From Bacillus sp. ISL-18 (GTDB lineage: Bacteria > Bacillota > Bacilli > Bacillales > Cytobacillaceae), in contig NZ_JAGGQG010000002.1 in assembly GCF_018613415.1 (NCBI RefSeq), forward strand, positions 124,001-188,000: a stretch of DNA of 64,000 nt. Reading direction: 5' to 3'. The notes below the pieces were generated by a model. It was not told the origin of the DNA. It was given only the letters and a program-made list of their open reading frames with translations, and made no database searches. This document shows positions 16,909-26,212 of the stretch, piece by piece. Made by a program: the position numbers and the translations under genes. Numbering within the stretch: the stretch's first letter is position 1; each line of letters begins with the position of its first letter.

Positions 16909-18118
16909 TGAAAATAAGCTTTGGAGGGACCGTGCCGGCGGTCGAATGAAGGACTTAGGAAGGTATTTACGTTATATTTTCAATGGTCATCTTGTGATTG
17001 TCTTATTATTTTTAATTGGTACCGCCGCATATTATTATCAAGAATGGATCAAGACTCTATCGCCGAATTTTCCAGCTGAGTTGGTCATAGCAGCCATTAT
17101 TGGAATATTTGTTACCTATAGTCCGGTTTATAATTTTTTGCTTGAAGCTGACAAAGTGTTTCTACTTCCTTTAGAGGAGAGATTAAAAGGGTATTTTCTC
17201 CGTTCAGGGATTGCAAGCTTTGTGTTTCAAGGATATGTCTTATTATTAGTTTTTGCTGTCTTAATGCCCATCTATGCGCATGTCAGCGGAAATGGATTTG
17301 GTTCGTTTATTCCATTTTTACTCCTTTTGCTTGTTCTCAAGGCTTGGAATTTAGCGGCCACGTGGAAAATTCAATTTTACGTGGAAACAGCTGTCCACCG
17401 CTGGGATTACCTAATTCGTTATTTAATAAATGCAGTGTTTGCCTATCTTTTGTTAAAACAAGCAAATCTTCTTATTCTCCTTGTAATCGGGGTAATTATG
17501 GCCTTTTATTATTACTCCTTTCACGTAAAGACAACGAGAATGGGGTTAAAATGGGATCAATTAATTGAAGCAGAAGAAAAGAGGATGGCCTCTTTTTATC
17601 GGCTCGCTAATTTATTTACAGATGTCCCCAAATTAAAAGATACGGTTAAAAGAAGGAAATATCTAGATCTGTTCATTAGCAGGATTCCATTTTCACAAGA
17701 AAAAACCTACCTATACTTATTCGCAAGGACGTTTTTACGTTCATCTGACTACCTGGGATTGTTTGTCAGGCTGACGGTTATTGGTGTCCTGGCAGTTTAT
17801 TTTATCTCCTTCGGAATTGGACAGCTTTTACTGACCATTTTATTTATATACTTAACGGGATTTCAATTACTGCCATTATGGAATCATCATCAAAATAAGC
17901 TTTGGGTGGATTTGTACCCGGTCTCAACAGGTGATAAGACAACCGCATTCCATTTTCTGCTAATGATCCTATTAGTGGTCCAATGCCTTATCTTTGCGTT
18001 ATTAATTTTGCTTAAGGGAGAATGGTACTATTCACTGCTTGTTTTAGGAACAGGGGTCGTGTTTAGCTATTTCTTTGTATATTTTTACAGTAAGAGCCGG
18101 TTAAAGAAAATAACGTGA
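16901..18118 (+). CDS. ecsB: ABC transporter permease EcsB
   Basis: A 405-aa membrane subunit with about eight hydrophobic helices in an N-terminal and a C-terminal bundle and a soluble central loop (about residues 215-260). The start MFDENKLWRDRAGG overlaps ecsA by 8 bp, giving translational coupling. Followed by a C5/G5 terminator before ecsC, so ecsC is probably transcribed partly on its own. Confidence 0.93.
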   Translation: MFDENKLWRDRAGGRMKDLGRYLRYIFNGHLVIVLLFLIGTAAYYYQEWIKTLSPNFPAELVIAAIIGIFVTYSPVYNFLLEADKVFLLPLEERLKGYFLRSGIASFVFQGYVLLLVFAVLMPIYAHVSGNGFGSFIPFLLLLLVLKAWNLAATWKIQFYVETAVHRWDYLIRYLINAVFAYLLLKQANLLILLVIGVIMAFYYYSFHVKTTRMGLKWDQLIEAEEKRMASFYRLANLFTDVPKLKDTVKRRKYLDLFISRIPFSQEKTYLYLFARTFLRSSDYLGLFVRLTVIGVLAVYFISFGIGQLLLTILFIYLTGFQLLPLWNHHQNKLWVDLYPVSTGDKTTAFHFLLMILLVVQCLIFALLILLKGEWYYSLLVLGTGVVFSYFFVYFYSKSRLKKIT

Positions 18119-18147
18119 GGCCCCCTTTTTTGGGGGATTTTTTTTTG
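18119..18147 (+). terminator. Terminator between ecsB and ecsC
   Basis: CCCCC-TTTTTT-GGGGG followed by A and about nine T. Confidence 0.85.
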
Positions 18148-18210
18148 GAACTATTGGTCTGTTTTGCTCGTATAGATTACTAAAATAATAATGAGAGGAG
18201 TTGGTCCTAT

Positions 18211-18933
18211 TTGAAGGAATATGAAATTAAAGTTTATGAAGAAGTGGAAGAATGGAAACGTAGAATAATCAAACGTTCAGGGATGATGAATCGGATCTCC
18301 AAGAAAGCCCAAGTGAAAATAAATGAATGGATTCCAGAAAAGGTACATGAAATGATGACGGAGAGCATTAAAGCAATGGTAAAGGCAACGTTATTTGGCT
18401 CTCAGCTCACTACCAATAGAGATCAAGCAAACGGTTTAACTCTAACTGAAAGAGATGAACTAGTTCGTAAAAAGATTTCCGTTTATCAAAAAACCGCCAT
18501 TGTTGAAGGAGCAGGTACAGGGGCAGGAGGAATATTACTGGGGCTGGCCGACTTTCCATTACTCCTGACCATCAAAATGAAATTTCTGTTTGAGGCAGCA
18601 TCCATCTATGGGTTTGATACAAAAAAATATGAAGAAAGATTATTCCTTCTACATGTGTTTCAATTAGCTTTTTCAAGTGATGAAATCCGGAAAAATACCT
18701 TATCAGAAATTGAACAATGGGAACAGAGAAAAATTGAACTCACAGAAATGGATTGGCGCAAGTTTCAGCAAGAATACAGAGATTATATTGATCTCGCCAA
18801 GCTTTTTCAGCTAGTGCCGGGAATTGGAGCTTTCGTGGGTGCTTATGCTAATCATAATCTTCTAAAGACTTTAGGTGACACTGCGATGAATTGTTATCGC
18901 TTAAGACTGCTGCAAAAAGCCCCTGAACTCTAA
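18211..18933 (+). CDS. ecsC: EcsC family protein
   Basis: A 240-aa member of the EcsC family, the third gene of the ecs locus. Central glycine-rich hydrophobic region (VEGAGTGAGGILLGLADFPLLL) and a second near the C terminus (GIGAFVGAYANHNLL) are typical. TTG start behind GAGAGGAG. Molecular function unknown; in B. subtilis it is dispensable for EcsAB phenotypes. Confidence 0.9.
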   Translation: MKEYEIKVYEEVEEWKRRIIKRSGMMNRISKKAQVKINEWIPEKVHEMMTESIKAMVKATLFGSQLTTNRDQANGLTLTERDELVRKKISVYQKTAIVEGAGTGAGGILLGLADFPLLLTIKMKFLFEAASIYGFDTKKYEERLFLLHVFQLAFSSDEIRKNTLSEIEQWEQRKIELTEMDWRKFQQEYRDYIDLAKLFQLVPGIGAFVGAYANHNLLKTLGDTAMNCYRLRLLQKAPEL

Positions 18934-18944
18934 GTCAGGGGCTT
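18913..18944 (-). terminator. Terminator of yhaA inside the ecsC 3' end
   Basis: AAGCCCCTGA/TCAGGGGCTT, with a T5 run on the minus-strand exit; it overlaps the final ecsC codons. Confidence 0.7.
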
Positions 18945-18951
18945 GCCATTC

Positions 18952-20127
18952 TTATTCGGTATGGACGCTTAGTGCGGCTGAACCTAATGTTTTAGCAGCA
19001 ATTAGCATCGCTTTCTCATTAATATCAAATCTGGGGTGATGATGCGGGTATCCATCTTCTTCTCGTGTTGGTTTTGCACCGGTGAAAAAGAAGGTACCGG
19101 GAACCTTTTCTAAATAATAGGCAAAATCCTCTCCACCCATTTCCGGTTCTGTTTCCTCAATGTTCGTAACCTCGGGAACAAAGCGAGCAGAACGGATGAG
19201 AAGTTCCGTTTCCTTTTCATGGTTAACAACAGGCGGATAACCTCTATAGTAGTCAAACTGATAGGAACTGTTTGACGTATAACATGTTCCATGTATGATT
19301 CTTTCCATTTCCACTTCAATAAACTGTCTGACTTCTTCATTAAATGTCCGAACTGTTCCCGTCAGCTTGGCTTTATCAGCAATCACATTAAAAGCATTTT
19401 CTGCAATAAAGGAAGCCACTGTAACCACTGCTGCATGAACAGGGCTAACCTTACGGCTGACAATTTGCTGGAGATTAACGACAAGCTGTGAAGCAGTCAC
19501 AATCGCATCTCGTGTTTTATGAGGCTGTGCACCATGACCGCCTTTACCTTGTATTTCTACCTCAAATCGGTCAGCTGCTGCCATCATCGGTCCCGTTCGA
19601 TATTGGATTGTACCTGTCGGTTCACTTGCCCAAAGATGAGTGCCGAAAATGACATCGACTCCTTCTAAACAGCCCGCTTCAATCATAGCTGCAGCCCCGC
19701 CGGGTGCATATTCTTCAGCATGTTGATGAATAAAAACATAGTTTCCTTCTAATTCATCCCTAAGTTCATTTAATGTTTTTGCAAGAATAAGAAGTGCAGC
19801 GGTATGGCCGTCATGTCCACATGCATGCATGACTCCGGGGACTAAAGATTTGTATGGTACATCCTTTTCATCTTGAATCGGTAATGCGTCAAAATCTGCC
19901 CGTAATGCCACCGTCTTACCAGGTTTTTTACCATAAACCTTGGCCACTACGCCATTGCCGCCGACTTGTCCCGTTACTTCTATATTCAGTTTCTCATAAT
20001 AGTCTTGAATAAACCTAGCAGTGTTATATTCCTGGAACGATAATTCTGGATGCTGATGAAGGTAGCGGCGGATGGAGATCATTTCATCGTAGTAACCTTC
20101 TAATTTAGTGAATAGGTTGTTTAACAT
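18952..20127 (-). CDS. yhaA: M20-family amidohydrolase YhaA
   Basis: Zinc amidohydrolase of the hippurate hydrolase/N-acyl-amino-acid amidohydrolase type, 391 aa. Metal-site motifs HACGHDGHTA and HQHAEE with GGAAAMIEAG, a dimerisation domain insert (KGGHGAQPH), and a C-terminal EMGGEDFAYY ligand region. It cleaves an acyl amide from an amino acid or related substrate; the substrate is not identifiable. AAGGGGG precedes ATG 20127. Confidence 0.88.
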   Translation of the reverse strand: MLNNLFTKLEGYYDEMISIRRYLHQHPELSFQEYNTARFIQDYYEKLNIEVTGQVGGNGVVAKVYGKKPGKTVALRADFDALPIQDEKDVPYKSLVPGVMHACGHDGHTAALLILAKTLNELRDELEGNYVFIHQHAEEYAPGGAAAMIEAGCLEGVDVIFGTHLWASEPTGTIQYRTGPMMAAADRFEVEIQGKGGHGAQPHKTRDAIVTASQLVVNLQQIVSRKVSPVHAAVVTVASFIAENAFNVIADKAKLTGTVRTFNEEVRQFIEVEMERIIHGTCYTSNSSYQFDYYRGYPPVVNHEKETELLIRSARFVPEVTNIEETEPEMGGEDFAYYLEKVPGTFFFTGAKPTREEDGYPHHHPRFDINEKAMLIAAKTLGSAALSVHTE

Positions 20128-20274
20128 ATGTCATCCCCCTTATGGTTAAAATTAAAGAATGTATTATCAAACAATTTTAACACTTTTACCACTATTATAT
20201 AGATTTTTATAATGATTTTTTTTATACTTTTAAAAGTATGTTAACAAAGAGAATCAAGGGGATGGGGGAGGATT

Positions 20275-20910
20275 TTGAAAAATAAATCTTTTGTTTTTTT
20301 AATATTCGCTATTTTAATTGCTTTATATACGTCTATTAAAGTAGCTATTCACAGCACTTTTGGGATGGATGACTATGCCGCAGGCTTGTTTGCACACTTG
20401 CCTCGTACGGCTGCTCCATTTTTTATTCAAGTGTCGGAGTTGGGGGATAAAATCGGAATAGGCATTGTTGCCTTGTTCATGTTAGCGTGGTTACTGTTGA
20501 AAAGGCGGGACTTTGCTGGGGGAGCCATGCTCGCTTTATCAATAGCTTTAGCGAATGAACTTTATAAGATATTAAAAGATTGGTTTGTCCGTCCAAGACC
20601 TGATTTAGAACATCTGGTACAGGTTGAAAGTTATAGTTATCCAAGCGGGCATGCACTGGTAGGTATGGTGCTTTACTTTACAGCTGCTTATTTATTAATC
20701 GAGGGCATAAAGTCAAAAGTAGCCAAATGGTTCGTTGCCTTGTTAGCAGTAGTTATACTACTCCTTATAGGTGCTAGCCGGATTTTCTTACAAGTCCATT
20801 ATCTTTCTGATGTATTGGGCGGATATGCGTTAGGATTTATATGGGCTGTTATTTGGATATTTTTCTATCATTTTTTTAAACAGCGATATACAAAGAAGAG
20901 GCCGAGTTAA
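20275..20910 (+). CDS. PAP2-family membrane phosphatase
   Basis: A 211-aa integral membrane phosphatase with the three PAP2 motifs in order: KDWFVRPRP, PSGH, and SRIFLQVHYLSDV. About six membrane helices. Family members dephosphorylate undecaprenyl pyrophosphate or phosphatidic-acid-type lipids. TTG start follows GGGGGAGG closely. It is not at this place in B. subtilis as I remember that order, so it may be a local insertion. Confidence 0.85.
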   Translation: MKNKSFVFLIFAILIALYTSIKVAIHSTFGMDDYAAGLFAHLPRTAAPFFIQVSELGDKIGIGIVALFMLAWLLLKRRDFAGGAMLALSIALANELYKILKDWFVRPRPDLEHLVQVESYSYPSGHALVGMVLYFTAAYLLIEGIKSKVAKWFVALLAVVILLLIGASRIFLQVHYLSDVLGGYALGFIWAVIWIFFYHFFKQRYTKKRPS

Positions 20911-20927
20911 TCCCGGCCTTTTCTTTA
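20895..20927. terminator. Bidirectional terminator between the PAP2 gene and yhfA
   Basis: AGGCCG/CGGCCT stem with TTTTCTTT on the plus exit and CTTCTTTG on the minus exit. Confidence 0.75.
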
Positions 20928-22322
20928 TATTAAAAACATTGATACGATCGTTGTGACGACTAGCCCAATAAAGACCGGGAGTAGGTTTCTTCTAGCCAAT
21001 TCAAACGGGTCAACATTACAAATAGCAGCTGCAGGAATTAAAGCCCACGGGACAAGAGTTCCGCCGCCCACCCATATTGCTGCAATTTGACCTAGCGCAG
21101 TAAGGGTAGCTGCGCCTTTACCGATCGCTGCCGCGAATAAACTGGCAATGGACCCGGCTAGTGAGATTCCTGAGAAGCCTGAACCATCTAAGCCGGTAAT
21201 TGCACCCACGGCTGTTAATGTGACTGCACCTACTTCTTTACTTAGTGGGACAATGCTGGCAAGGGCCACACCAAGATCATTAACAATCCCATTTGAGGTT
21301 TTTGGTAAGTACTCTCCGATGATTTTTGTAAAACCACTGTCGCCAAGATAGAAGAATGCGGCTATTGGAATAACCGGCCCAAAAACCTTAAACCCAAATT
21401 GGAAACCCTCAATTAAATATTGAGTCGTTTTTTCAAGCCCTTTATTCTTGTGACTCGTGACAGTAATAAGAAGAAGAATTAGAATAGAGGTTCCACCGAT
21501 TAAGGCGGTTGCATCTCCGCCTGCTAAATCGAGTATGGACATAGCAATAACGTCCGCTACAAATAACAAGGGAACTAAAATGGCGAAAAAGCGTCTTTGG
21601 GCGAGTGTTAAGAGGACAGGTTTGTTACTTTCTTCCACAGAGGAATCAGGCAATATGAACGAAGTGGTTTGAAGGGCTCCGCGCTTCATATCTCTCCTTA
21701 AAAAATAGAAGGCGGTAGTCGTGGTGACTAGCCCCATAATCAAAACGAGTGGTATGCTGGCATTTATGACATCCTGAATGGGAAGTCCAGCTGCATCTGC
21801 TGTAAGTTTAGGGGCTGCTTGGATGACAAAGTCACCTGATAAGGCGATACCGTGTCCAAACAAATTCATCGCCATGGCGACACCAAGTGCAGGAAGACCA
21901 GCCCTAATTGCTACTGGAAGCAGGACGGCACCGAGCAGGGCAACGGCAGGGGATGGCCAAAAGAACCAAGAAATGACCATCATTAAAATCCCAATCGTCC
22001 AATAGGCAAGCCCTGGATTTCGGATTAATTTTCGAAAAGGTGAAATCATCACATCATTAATTCCCGTGGATGTTAGCGTATGGCTCATCGCCACAATAAT
22101 CGAAATGACAAGAATAGTGGATAATAGTTCGGTGATAGCATAGCTAAAACTGTTAAAGATACTGCTGACGGAATGACTTAAACTGCCAGTGGCGGTCAAA
22201 GCAATTAAAAAAATTCCTATAATGCACACAATGGTCGTGTCCCTTCTCATGACCATAAATCCGATAATAAGAATAATAAAGGCTACATATATCCAATGAA
22301 GGGCGGTTAGTTGAATAAGCAT
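20925..22322 (-). CDS. yhfA: YhfA-type membrane transporter
   Basis: A 465-aa polytopic protein with about 11-12 hydrophobic segments, of the same length and genomic position as B. subtilis YhfA. Its glycine-rich helices (GHGIALSGD, AVGAITGLDGSGFSG) recall GntP/citrate-type ion-coupled carriers. Substrate unknown. The leader contains a hairpin and an upstream inverted repeat, so expression is probably regulated. Confidence 0.78.
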   Translation of the reverse strand: MLIQLTALHWIYVAFIILIIGFMVMRRDTTIVCIIGIFLIALTATGSLSHSVSSIFNSFSYAITELLSTILVISIIVAMSHTLTSTGINDVMISPFRKLIRNPGLAYWTIGILMMVISWFFWPSPAVALLGAVLLPVAIRAGLPALGVAMAMNLFGHGIALSGDFVIQAAPKLTADAAGLPIQDVINASIPLVLIMGLVTTTTAFYFLRRDMKRGALQTTSFILPDSSVEESNKPVLLTLAQRRFFAILVPLLFVADVIAMSILDLAGGDATALIGGTSILILLLITVTSHKNKGLEKTTQYLIEGFQFGFKVFGPVIPIAAFFYLGDSGFTKIIGEYLPKTSNGIVNDLGVALASIVPLSKEVGAVTLTAVGAITGLDGSGFSGISLAGSIASLFAAAIGKGAATLTALGQIAAIWVGGGTLVPWALIPAAAICNVDPFELARRNLLPVFIGLVVTTIVSMFLI

Positions 22323-22339
22323 ATAAACTCCTCCTTTCT

Positions 22340-22394
22340 TCCAAAAGGGCTATAGCCCTGTTTTGGATGTAATACAGAATATGTAATCTGTATT
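22340..22394 (-). promoter_or_regulatory. Hairpin and inverted repeat upstream of yhfA (candidate operator)
   Basis: AATACAGA (22371-22378) and TCTGTATT (22387-22394) form a perfect 8-bp inverted repeat with an 8-bp spacer. Nearer the gene, AAAAGGGCTATAGCCCTGTTTT forms a self-complementary stem (about 22343-22363). Both lie in the yhfA promoter and leader. Confidence 0.5.
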
Positions 22395-22410
22395 AAGTGG
22401 TGAAATGGAG

Positions 22411-22440
22411 GAATAAAAAAATGGAGAATAATCTCCATTA
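22411..22440 (-). terminator. Terminator of hmoB
   Basis: AATGGAGA/TCTCCATT with TTTTTTATTC on the minus-strand exit. Confidence 0.8.
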
Positions 22441-22452
22441 GAAAATTAAAAT

Positions 22453-22947
22453 TTATTTATCGCCTGCAATCGTATATTTGCTAACATACGGTGTACTAGT
22501 AAAAATCTTTTGCTGTGTGTCAAAGCTAGCTTTTAGTTGATCCACTGGGGAATTGGCTCCCTGCCATTTTAGATAGAAGGTTTGGTGTTCCCAAACCGTC
22601 ATAATGATATAAGGATTTGAAGATTCGGGACGGAGTAATCGCAGTGCTGTTAATCCTTGGGTGTTTACAATCGCTTTTGCTTGTTGTTTAAACTGATGTT
22701 CAAATAAAGGACGTCCTTCATCCGAAACAGAGATGTTATGCATGACCACAAACCCTTTTTGTTGTAACTGTCCATCGGATTCTAAAACCTCGTACCTTCG
22801 TGGTTCGTTAAAAACAGTTTGACCATTGGTTTCATGCAGCAACAAGGCCCCGTTTTCATTCAGCATCGCCACCATAAGTTCATGACTATATTTATTTTCA
22901 ATCTTCTTTAAAAAATCGAGTGTCCCGGCTGTTATATAAACATTCAT
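22453..22947 (-). CDS. hmoB: Heme-degrading monooxygenase HmoB
   Basis: A 164-aa protein matching B. subtilis HmoB (YhgC): N-terminal MNVYITAGT and a C-terminal ferredoxin-like ABM domain containing FVVMHNISVSDEGRPLFE and the YIIMTVWE strand. By family it opens the heme ring with a reductant and releases iron. Divergent from hemE, pairing heme breakdown with heme synthesis. Confidence 0.9.
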   Translation of the reverse strand: MNVYITAGTLDFLKKIENKYSHELMVAMLNENGALLLHETNGQTVFNEPRRYEVLESDGQLQQKGFVVMHNISVSDEGRPLFEHQFKQQAKAIVNTQGLTALRLLRPESSNPYIIMTVWEHQTFYLKWQGANSPVDQLKASFDTQQKIFTSTPYVSKYTIAGDK

Positions 22948-23051
22948 ACTTTTTCCCCCTAATTTATCATCTTCATTATTCTATACTTATTCATCATCCC
23001 TATTCTTGCTGATAGATGAAACAAATTCCGTAGCGTAAAAACGACTTTTTT

Positions 23052-23078
23052 TTGACAGATAGTATTGTAAGCTATACA
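23052..23078 (+). promoter_or_regulatory. Candidate promoter of hemE
   Basis: Consensus TTGACA at 23052 and TATACA at 23073; the 15-bp spacing is short for SigA, so the -10 choice is tentative. Located 115-140 bp before hemE, leaving a fairly long leader. Confidence 0.4.
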
Positions 23079-23191
23079 CAAATAGGATTAATAGGTATAG
23101 TGAAGACAGCTTTGTATACCAATGGTTTTTAATTTTATCGCCAATATATTAAAATGGAAAACAGACAGTCTTTGAAAGGTGGACATTCTTC

Positions 23192-24238
23192 ATGACAAGA
23201 ATAATTAATGAAACATTTTTAAAAGCCGCAAGGGGAGAAAAGACCGATTACGTACCTGTGTGGTATATGCGCCAGGCGGGCCGCTCGCAGCCAGAGTATA
23301 GAGAAATAAAAGAAAAATATTCCTTATTTGAGATTACACATCAGCCAGAGCTATGTGCTTATGTTACACGCTTGCCTGTAGAACAATATAACGTCGATGC
23401 CGCCATTTTATATAAAGATATTATGACACCGCTCCCAGCTATAGGCGTGGAAGTAGAAATAAAGGGTGGAGTTGGCCCGGTCATTGATAAACCGATTCGC
23501 TCTCTAGCTGATGTAGAAAAATTAGGTGAAATACACCCTGAAGAAGACGTTCCCTATGTATTGGATACGATTAAATTATTAACACAAGAACAGTTAAATG
23601 TTCCATTAATCGGTTTTTCAGGTGCTCCGTTTACTCTTGCCAGTTATATGATTGAAGGCGGTCCATCCAAAAACTATAATAAGACCAAAGCTTTCATGTA
23701 TGCAGAGCCAAAGGCATGGTTTGCATTAATGGACAAACTCGGCGAAATGATTATTACATACGTAAAATCGCAAATTAAAGCGGGTGCAAAAGCCATCCAA
23801 ATCTTTGATTCATGGGTGGGTGCCTTGAATGTAGAAGATTACCGTTACTTCATTAAGCCAATCATGAATCGAATTTTTACATCCTTAAAAGAGGAAAATG
23901 TTCCGCTTATTATGTTCGGCGTAGGTGCAAGTCATCTTGCCTTAGAATGGAATGAACTTCCCCTCGATGTGGTTGGTCTTGATTGGCGTCTGCCGATTCG
24001 TCAGGCTAGAGAAATGGGTATCCAAAAAACGGTTCAGGGCAACCTTGATCCAGCGATTCTATTAGCTCCTTGGGAAGTTATTGAAGAGAGAGCTAAAGCA
24101 ATATTAGACCAAGGAATGGCTCAGGATGGTTATATCTTTAATTTGGGTCATGGTGTATTCCCATCCGTTAATCCAGACACATTAAAACGATTAACTTCTT
24201 TTATTCATGATTATTCGGCAACCAAAGTAAGCCGTTAA
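23192..24238 (+). CDS. hemE: Uroporphyrinogen decarboxylase HemE
   Basis: A 348-aa enzyme converting uroporphyrinogen III to coproporphyrinogen III by four decarboxylations. Signatures: [15 protein letters not shown] near the N terminus, the catalytic Asp in YKDIMTP, and [12 protein letters not shown]. Full length. Followed by hemH, but with a terminator-like stem between. Confidence 0.97.
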   Translation: MTRIINETFLKAARGEKTDYVPVWYMRQAGRSQPEYREIKEKYSLFEITHQPELCAYVTRLPVEQYNVDAAILYKDIMTPLPAIGVEVEIKGGVGPVIDKPIRSLADVEKLGEIHPEEDVPYVLDTIKLLTQEQLNVPLIGFSGAPFTLASYMIEGGPSKNYNKTKAFMYAEPKAWFALMDKLGEMIITYVKSQIKAGAKAIQIFDSWVGALNVEDYRYFIKPIMNRIFTSLKEENVPLIMFGVGASHLALEWNELPLDVVGLDWRLPIRQAREMGIQKTVQGNLDPAILLAPWEVIEERAKAILDQGMAQDGYIFNLGHGVFPSVNPDTLKRLTSFIHDYSATKVSR

Positions 24239-24304
24239 TTTTAAAAGTAAAACATTAAATTGGTAAGCAGTCCAATTTTTTGGCACAATAGAATAAGCTG
24301 TTTC

Positions 24305-24345
24305 AAAAAGGCATTAAAAGGTAGATGGGCCTATAATGCCTTTTT
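24305..24345 (+). terminator. Terminator-like hairpin between hemE and hemH
   Basis: AAAAAGGCATTA pairs with TAATGCCTTTTT across a 17-nt loop and ends in T5. It sits 45 bp before hemH and could attenuate or process the hemEH transcript. Confidence 0.65.
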
Positions 24346-24389
24346 ACATAAATCAGACAAAGTAGGACACATAAATGAGGTGCAATTAA

Positions 24390-25319
24390 ATGACAAAGAA
24401 ACGTATGGGCCTGCTAGTTATGGCATATGGTACCCCCTATTCATTAGATGATTTAATACCATACTATACCCATATTCGCCATGGCCGTAAACCTACACCT
24501 GAAATGATCGAGGATCTCAGGAATCGTTACGAGGCAATTGGAGGGATTTCTCCATTAGCCAGAATTACACTTGACCAGGCAGAAAAGCTTGAACAACATC
24601 TTAATCAAATACAAGATGAGATTGAATTTAAAATGTATTTGGGTCTAAAACATATCGAACCATTTATTGAAGATGCGGTAAAAAAGATGCATGAAGATGG
24701 GATTGAAGAGGCTGTTAGTCTTGTACTGGCCCCGCATTTTTCTACCTTTAGTGTAAAATCTTACAATGGAAGAGCCGTTGAAGAAGCAGAAAAATTAGGC
24801 GGACTTACCATCAAAACGATTGAAAGCTGGTACAAGGAACCCCAATTTATTAGCTATTGGGTTGATAAAATAAAAGCAATTTTTGACCAAATGACGCTAG
24901 CGGAAAAGGAGAAGGCTGTATTAATCGTTTCTGCCCATAGCTTGCCGGAGAAAATCCTTCAGTTTGGCGATCCATATCCAAGTCAACTTCAAGAAACGGC
25001 TGATTTAATCGCCAATCAAGCAGGTATTGAAAATTATGAAATTGGCTGGCAAAGCGCTGGCAATACTCCAGAGCCATGGATTGGTCCGGATGTGCAGGAC
25101 TTAACAAGAGACCTGCATGAAAGGAAACAATATACTTCTTTTGTTTATGCACCGGTAGGTTTCGTGTGTGAACATCTTGAGGTTCTTTATGATAATGACA
25201 TAGAGTGCAAAACCGTAACTGATCAATTAGGGGCAAAGTATTACCGTCCGGAAATGCCTAATGCGAAAGATGAATTTATCGATTGTTTATCGACCGTCAT
25301 CTTAAAGAGATTAGCTTAA
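24390..25319 (+). CDS. hemH: Coproporphyrin III ferrochelatase HemH (CpfC)
   Basis: A 309-aa ferrochelatase of the monomeric Bacillus type. The metal-site His lies in [10 protein letters not shown] and the catalytic Glu in [14 protein letters not shown]. In Gram-positive bacteria this enzyme inserts iron into coproporphyrin III. hemY/cgoX, normally next in B. subtilis, is absent; an MBL-fold gene follows instead. Confidence 0.96.
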   Translation: MTKKRMGLLVMAYGTPYSLDDLIPYYTHIRHGRKPTPEMIEDLRNRYEAIGGISPLARITLDQAEKLEQHLNQIQDEIEFKMYLGLKHIEPFIEDAVKKMHEDGIEEAVSLVLAPHFSTFSVKSYNGRAVEEAEKLGGLTIKTIESWYKEPQFISYWVDKIKAIFDQMTLAEKEKAVLIVSAHSLPEKILQFGDPYPSQLQETADLIANQAGIENYEIGWQSAGNTPEPWIGPDVQDLTRDLHERKQYTSFVYAPVGFVCEHLEVLYDNDIECKTVTDQLGAKYYRPEMPNAKDEFIDCLSTVILKRLA

Positions 25320-25364
25320 CTAGAATCGGTTTATAAAAGCCGGGTTTTAAATAATATTCCAATC

Positions 25365-25397
25365 AGAAGCTGTTCAGTCAAGTCAGCTTCTTTTTTC
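25365..25397 (+). terminator. Terminator of hemH
   Basis: AGAAGCTG/CAGCTTCT, followed by TTTTTT. Confidence 0.8.
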
Positions 25398-25462
25398 TAT
25401 ATCATGAATAGAGGCTGTATTTTGAGTATATTAAAGTTAGACTACGATTTGGAGGGGAACAT

Positions 25463-26197
25463 ATGAAATTGACAGTTATCGGATATTGGGGAGGGTACCC
25501 TAAAAAGAATGAAGCAAGTTCAGGCTATTTAGTAGAACATGAAGGATTTCAGTTATTAATCGATTGTGGGAGTGGTGTACTCTCAAAGCTTCAAAATGTT
25601 TTACAGCCTGAGGAATTGGATGCCGTCATTCTCTCCCATTATCACCCGGATCATAATGCTGATATTGGGGTATTGCAGCATGCTAGGTTAATACAAGGAT
25701 TCCTGGGAAATGAACTGGCTAATCTGCCTGTTTACGGGCATTCTTTTGATGAGCAAGAGTTTAGAAAACTAACCTATAAAACGATAACAAAAGGTATAGC
25801 CTATAATCCTGATACAGCTCTATCTGCAGGCCCATTTACTATATCATTCTTGAAAACGAATCATCCTGTTCCCTGTTATGCCATGAGAATAGAGGCAGGC
25901 GGAAAGGTTCTCGTTTATACCGGTGATAGTTCATTTAAAGAAGAATTCATTAAATTTAGTCAGGATGCAGATGTTCTTCTATGTGAATGTAATTTTTATG
26001 GAAATCAAAGCGGTAAGTCCGCTGGGCATATGAATAGTATTGAGGCAGGTCAGCTTGCCGAGAGAGCTGGGGTAAAGCAGCTAATTCTTACACACCTTCC
26101 GCATTATGGAAACCTGGATGAGCTGATTACAGAAGCATCCCGGGAATTTGGCGGTATAATAAAACGTGCAAATGAATTACTATCTATATCACTTTAA
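25463..26197 (+). CDS. yhfI: Metallo-beta-lactamase-fold hydrolase YhfI
   Basis: A 244-aa protein of the RNase Z-like/PhnP branch of the MBL fold: SHYHPDHNAD (HxHxDH), YTGDSSF, and late His in LILTHLPHYG. The first residues, MKLTVIGYWGGYPKKNEASSGYL, match YhfI. Substrate unknown. Ten bases before lplJ, so probably cotranscribed with it. Confidence 0.85.
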   Translation: MKLTVIGYWGGYPKKNEASSGYLVEHEGFQLLIDCGSGVLSKLQNVLQPEELDAVILSHYHPDHNADIGVLQHARLIQGFLGNELANLPVYGHSFDEQEFRKLTYKTITKGIAYNPDTALSAGPFTISFLKTNHPVPCYAMRIEAGGKVLVYTGDSSFKEEFIKFSQDADVLLCECNFYGNQSGKSAGHMNSIEAGQLAERAGVKQLILTHLPHYGNLDELITEASREFGGIIKRANELLSISL

Positions 26198-26212
26198 GAA
26201 GGGGAAATGACG

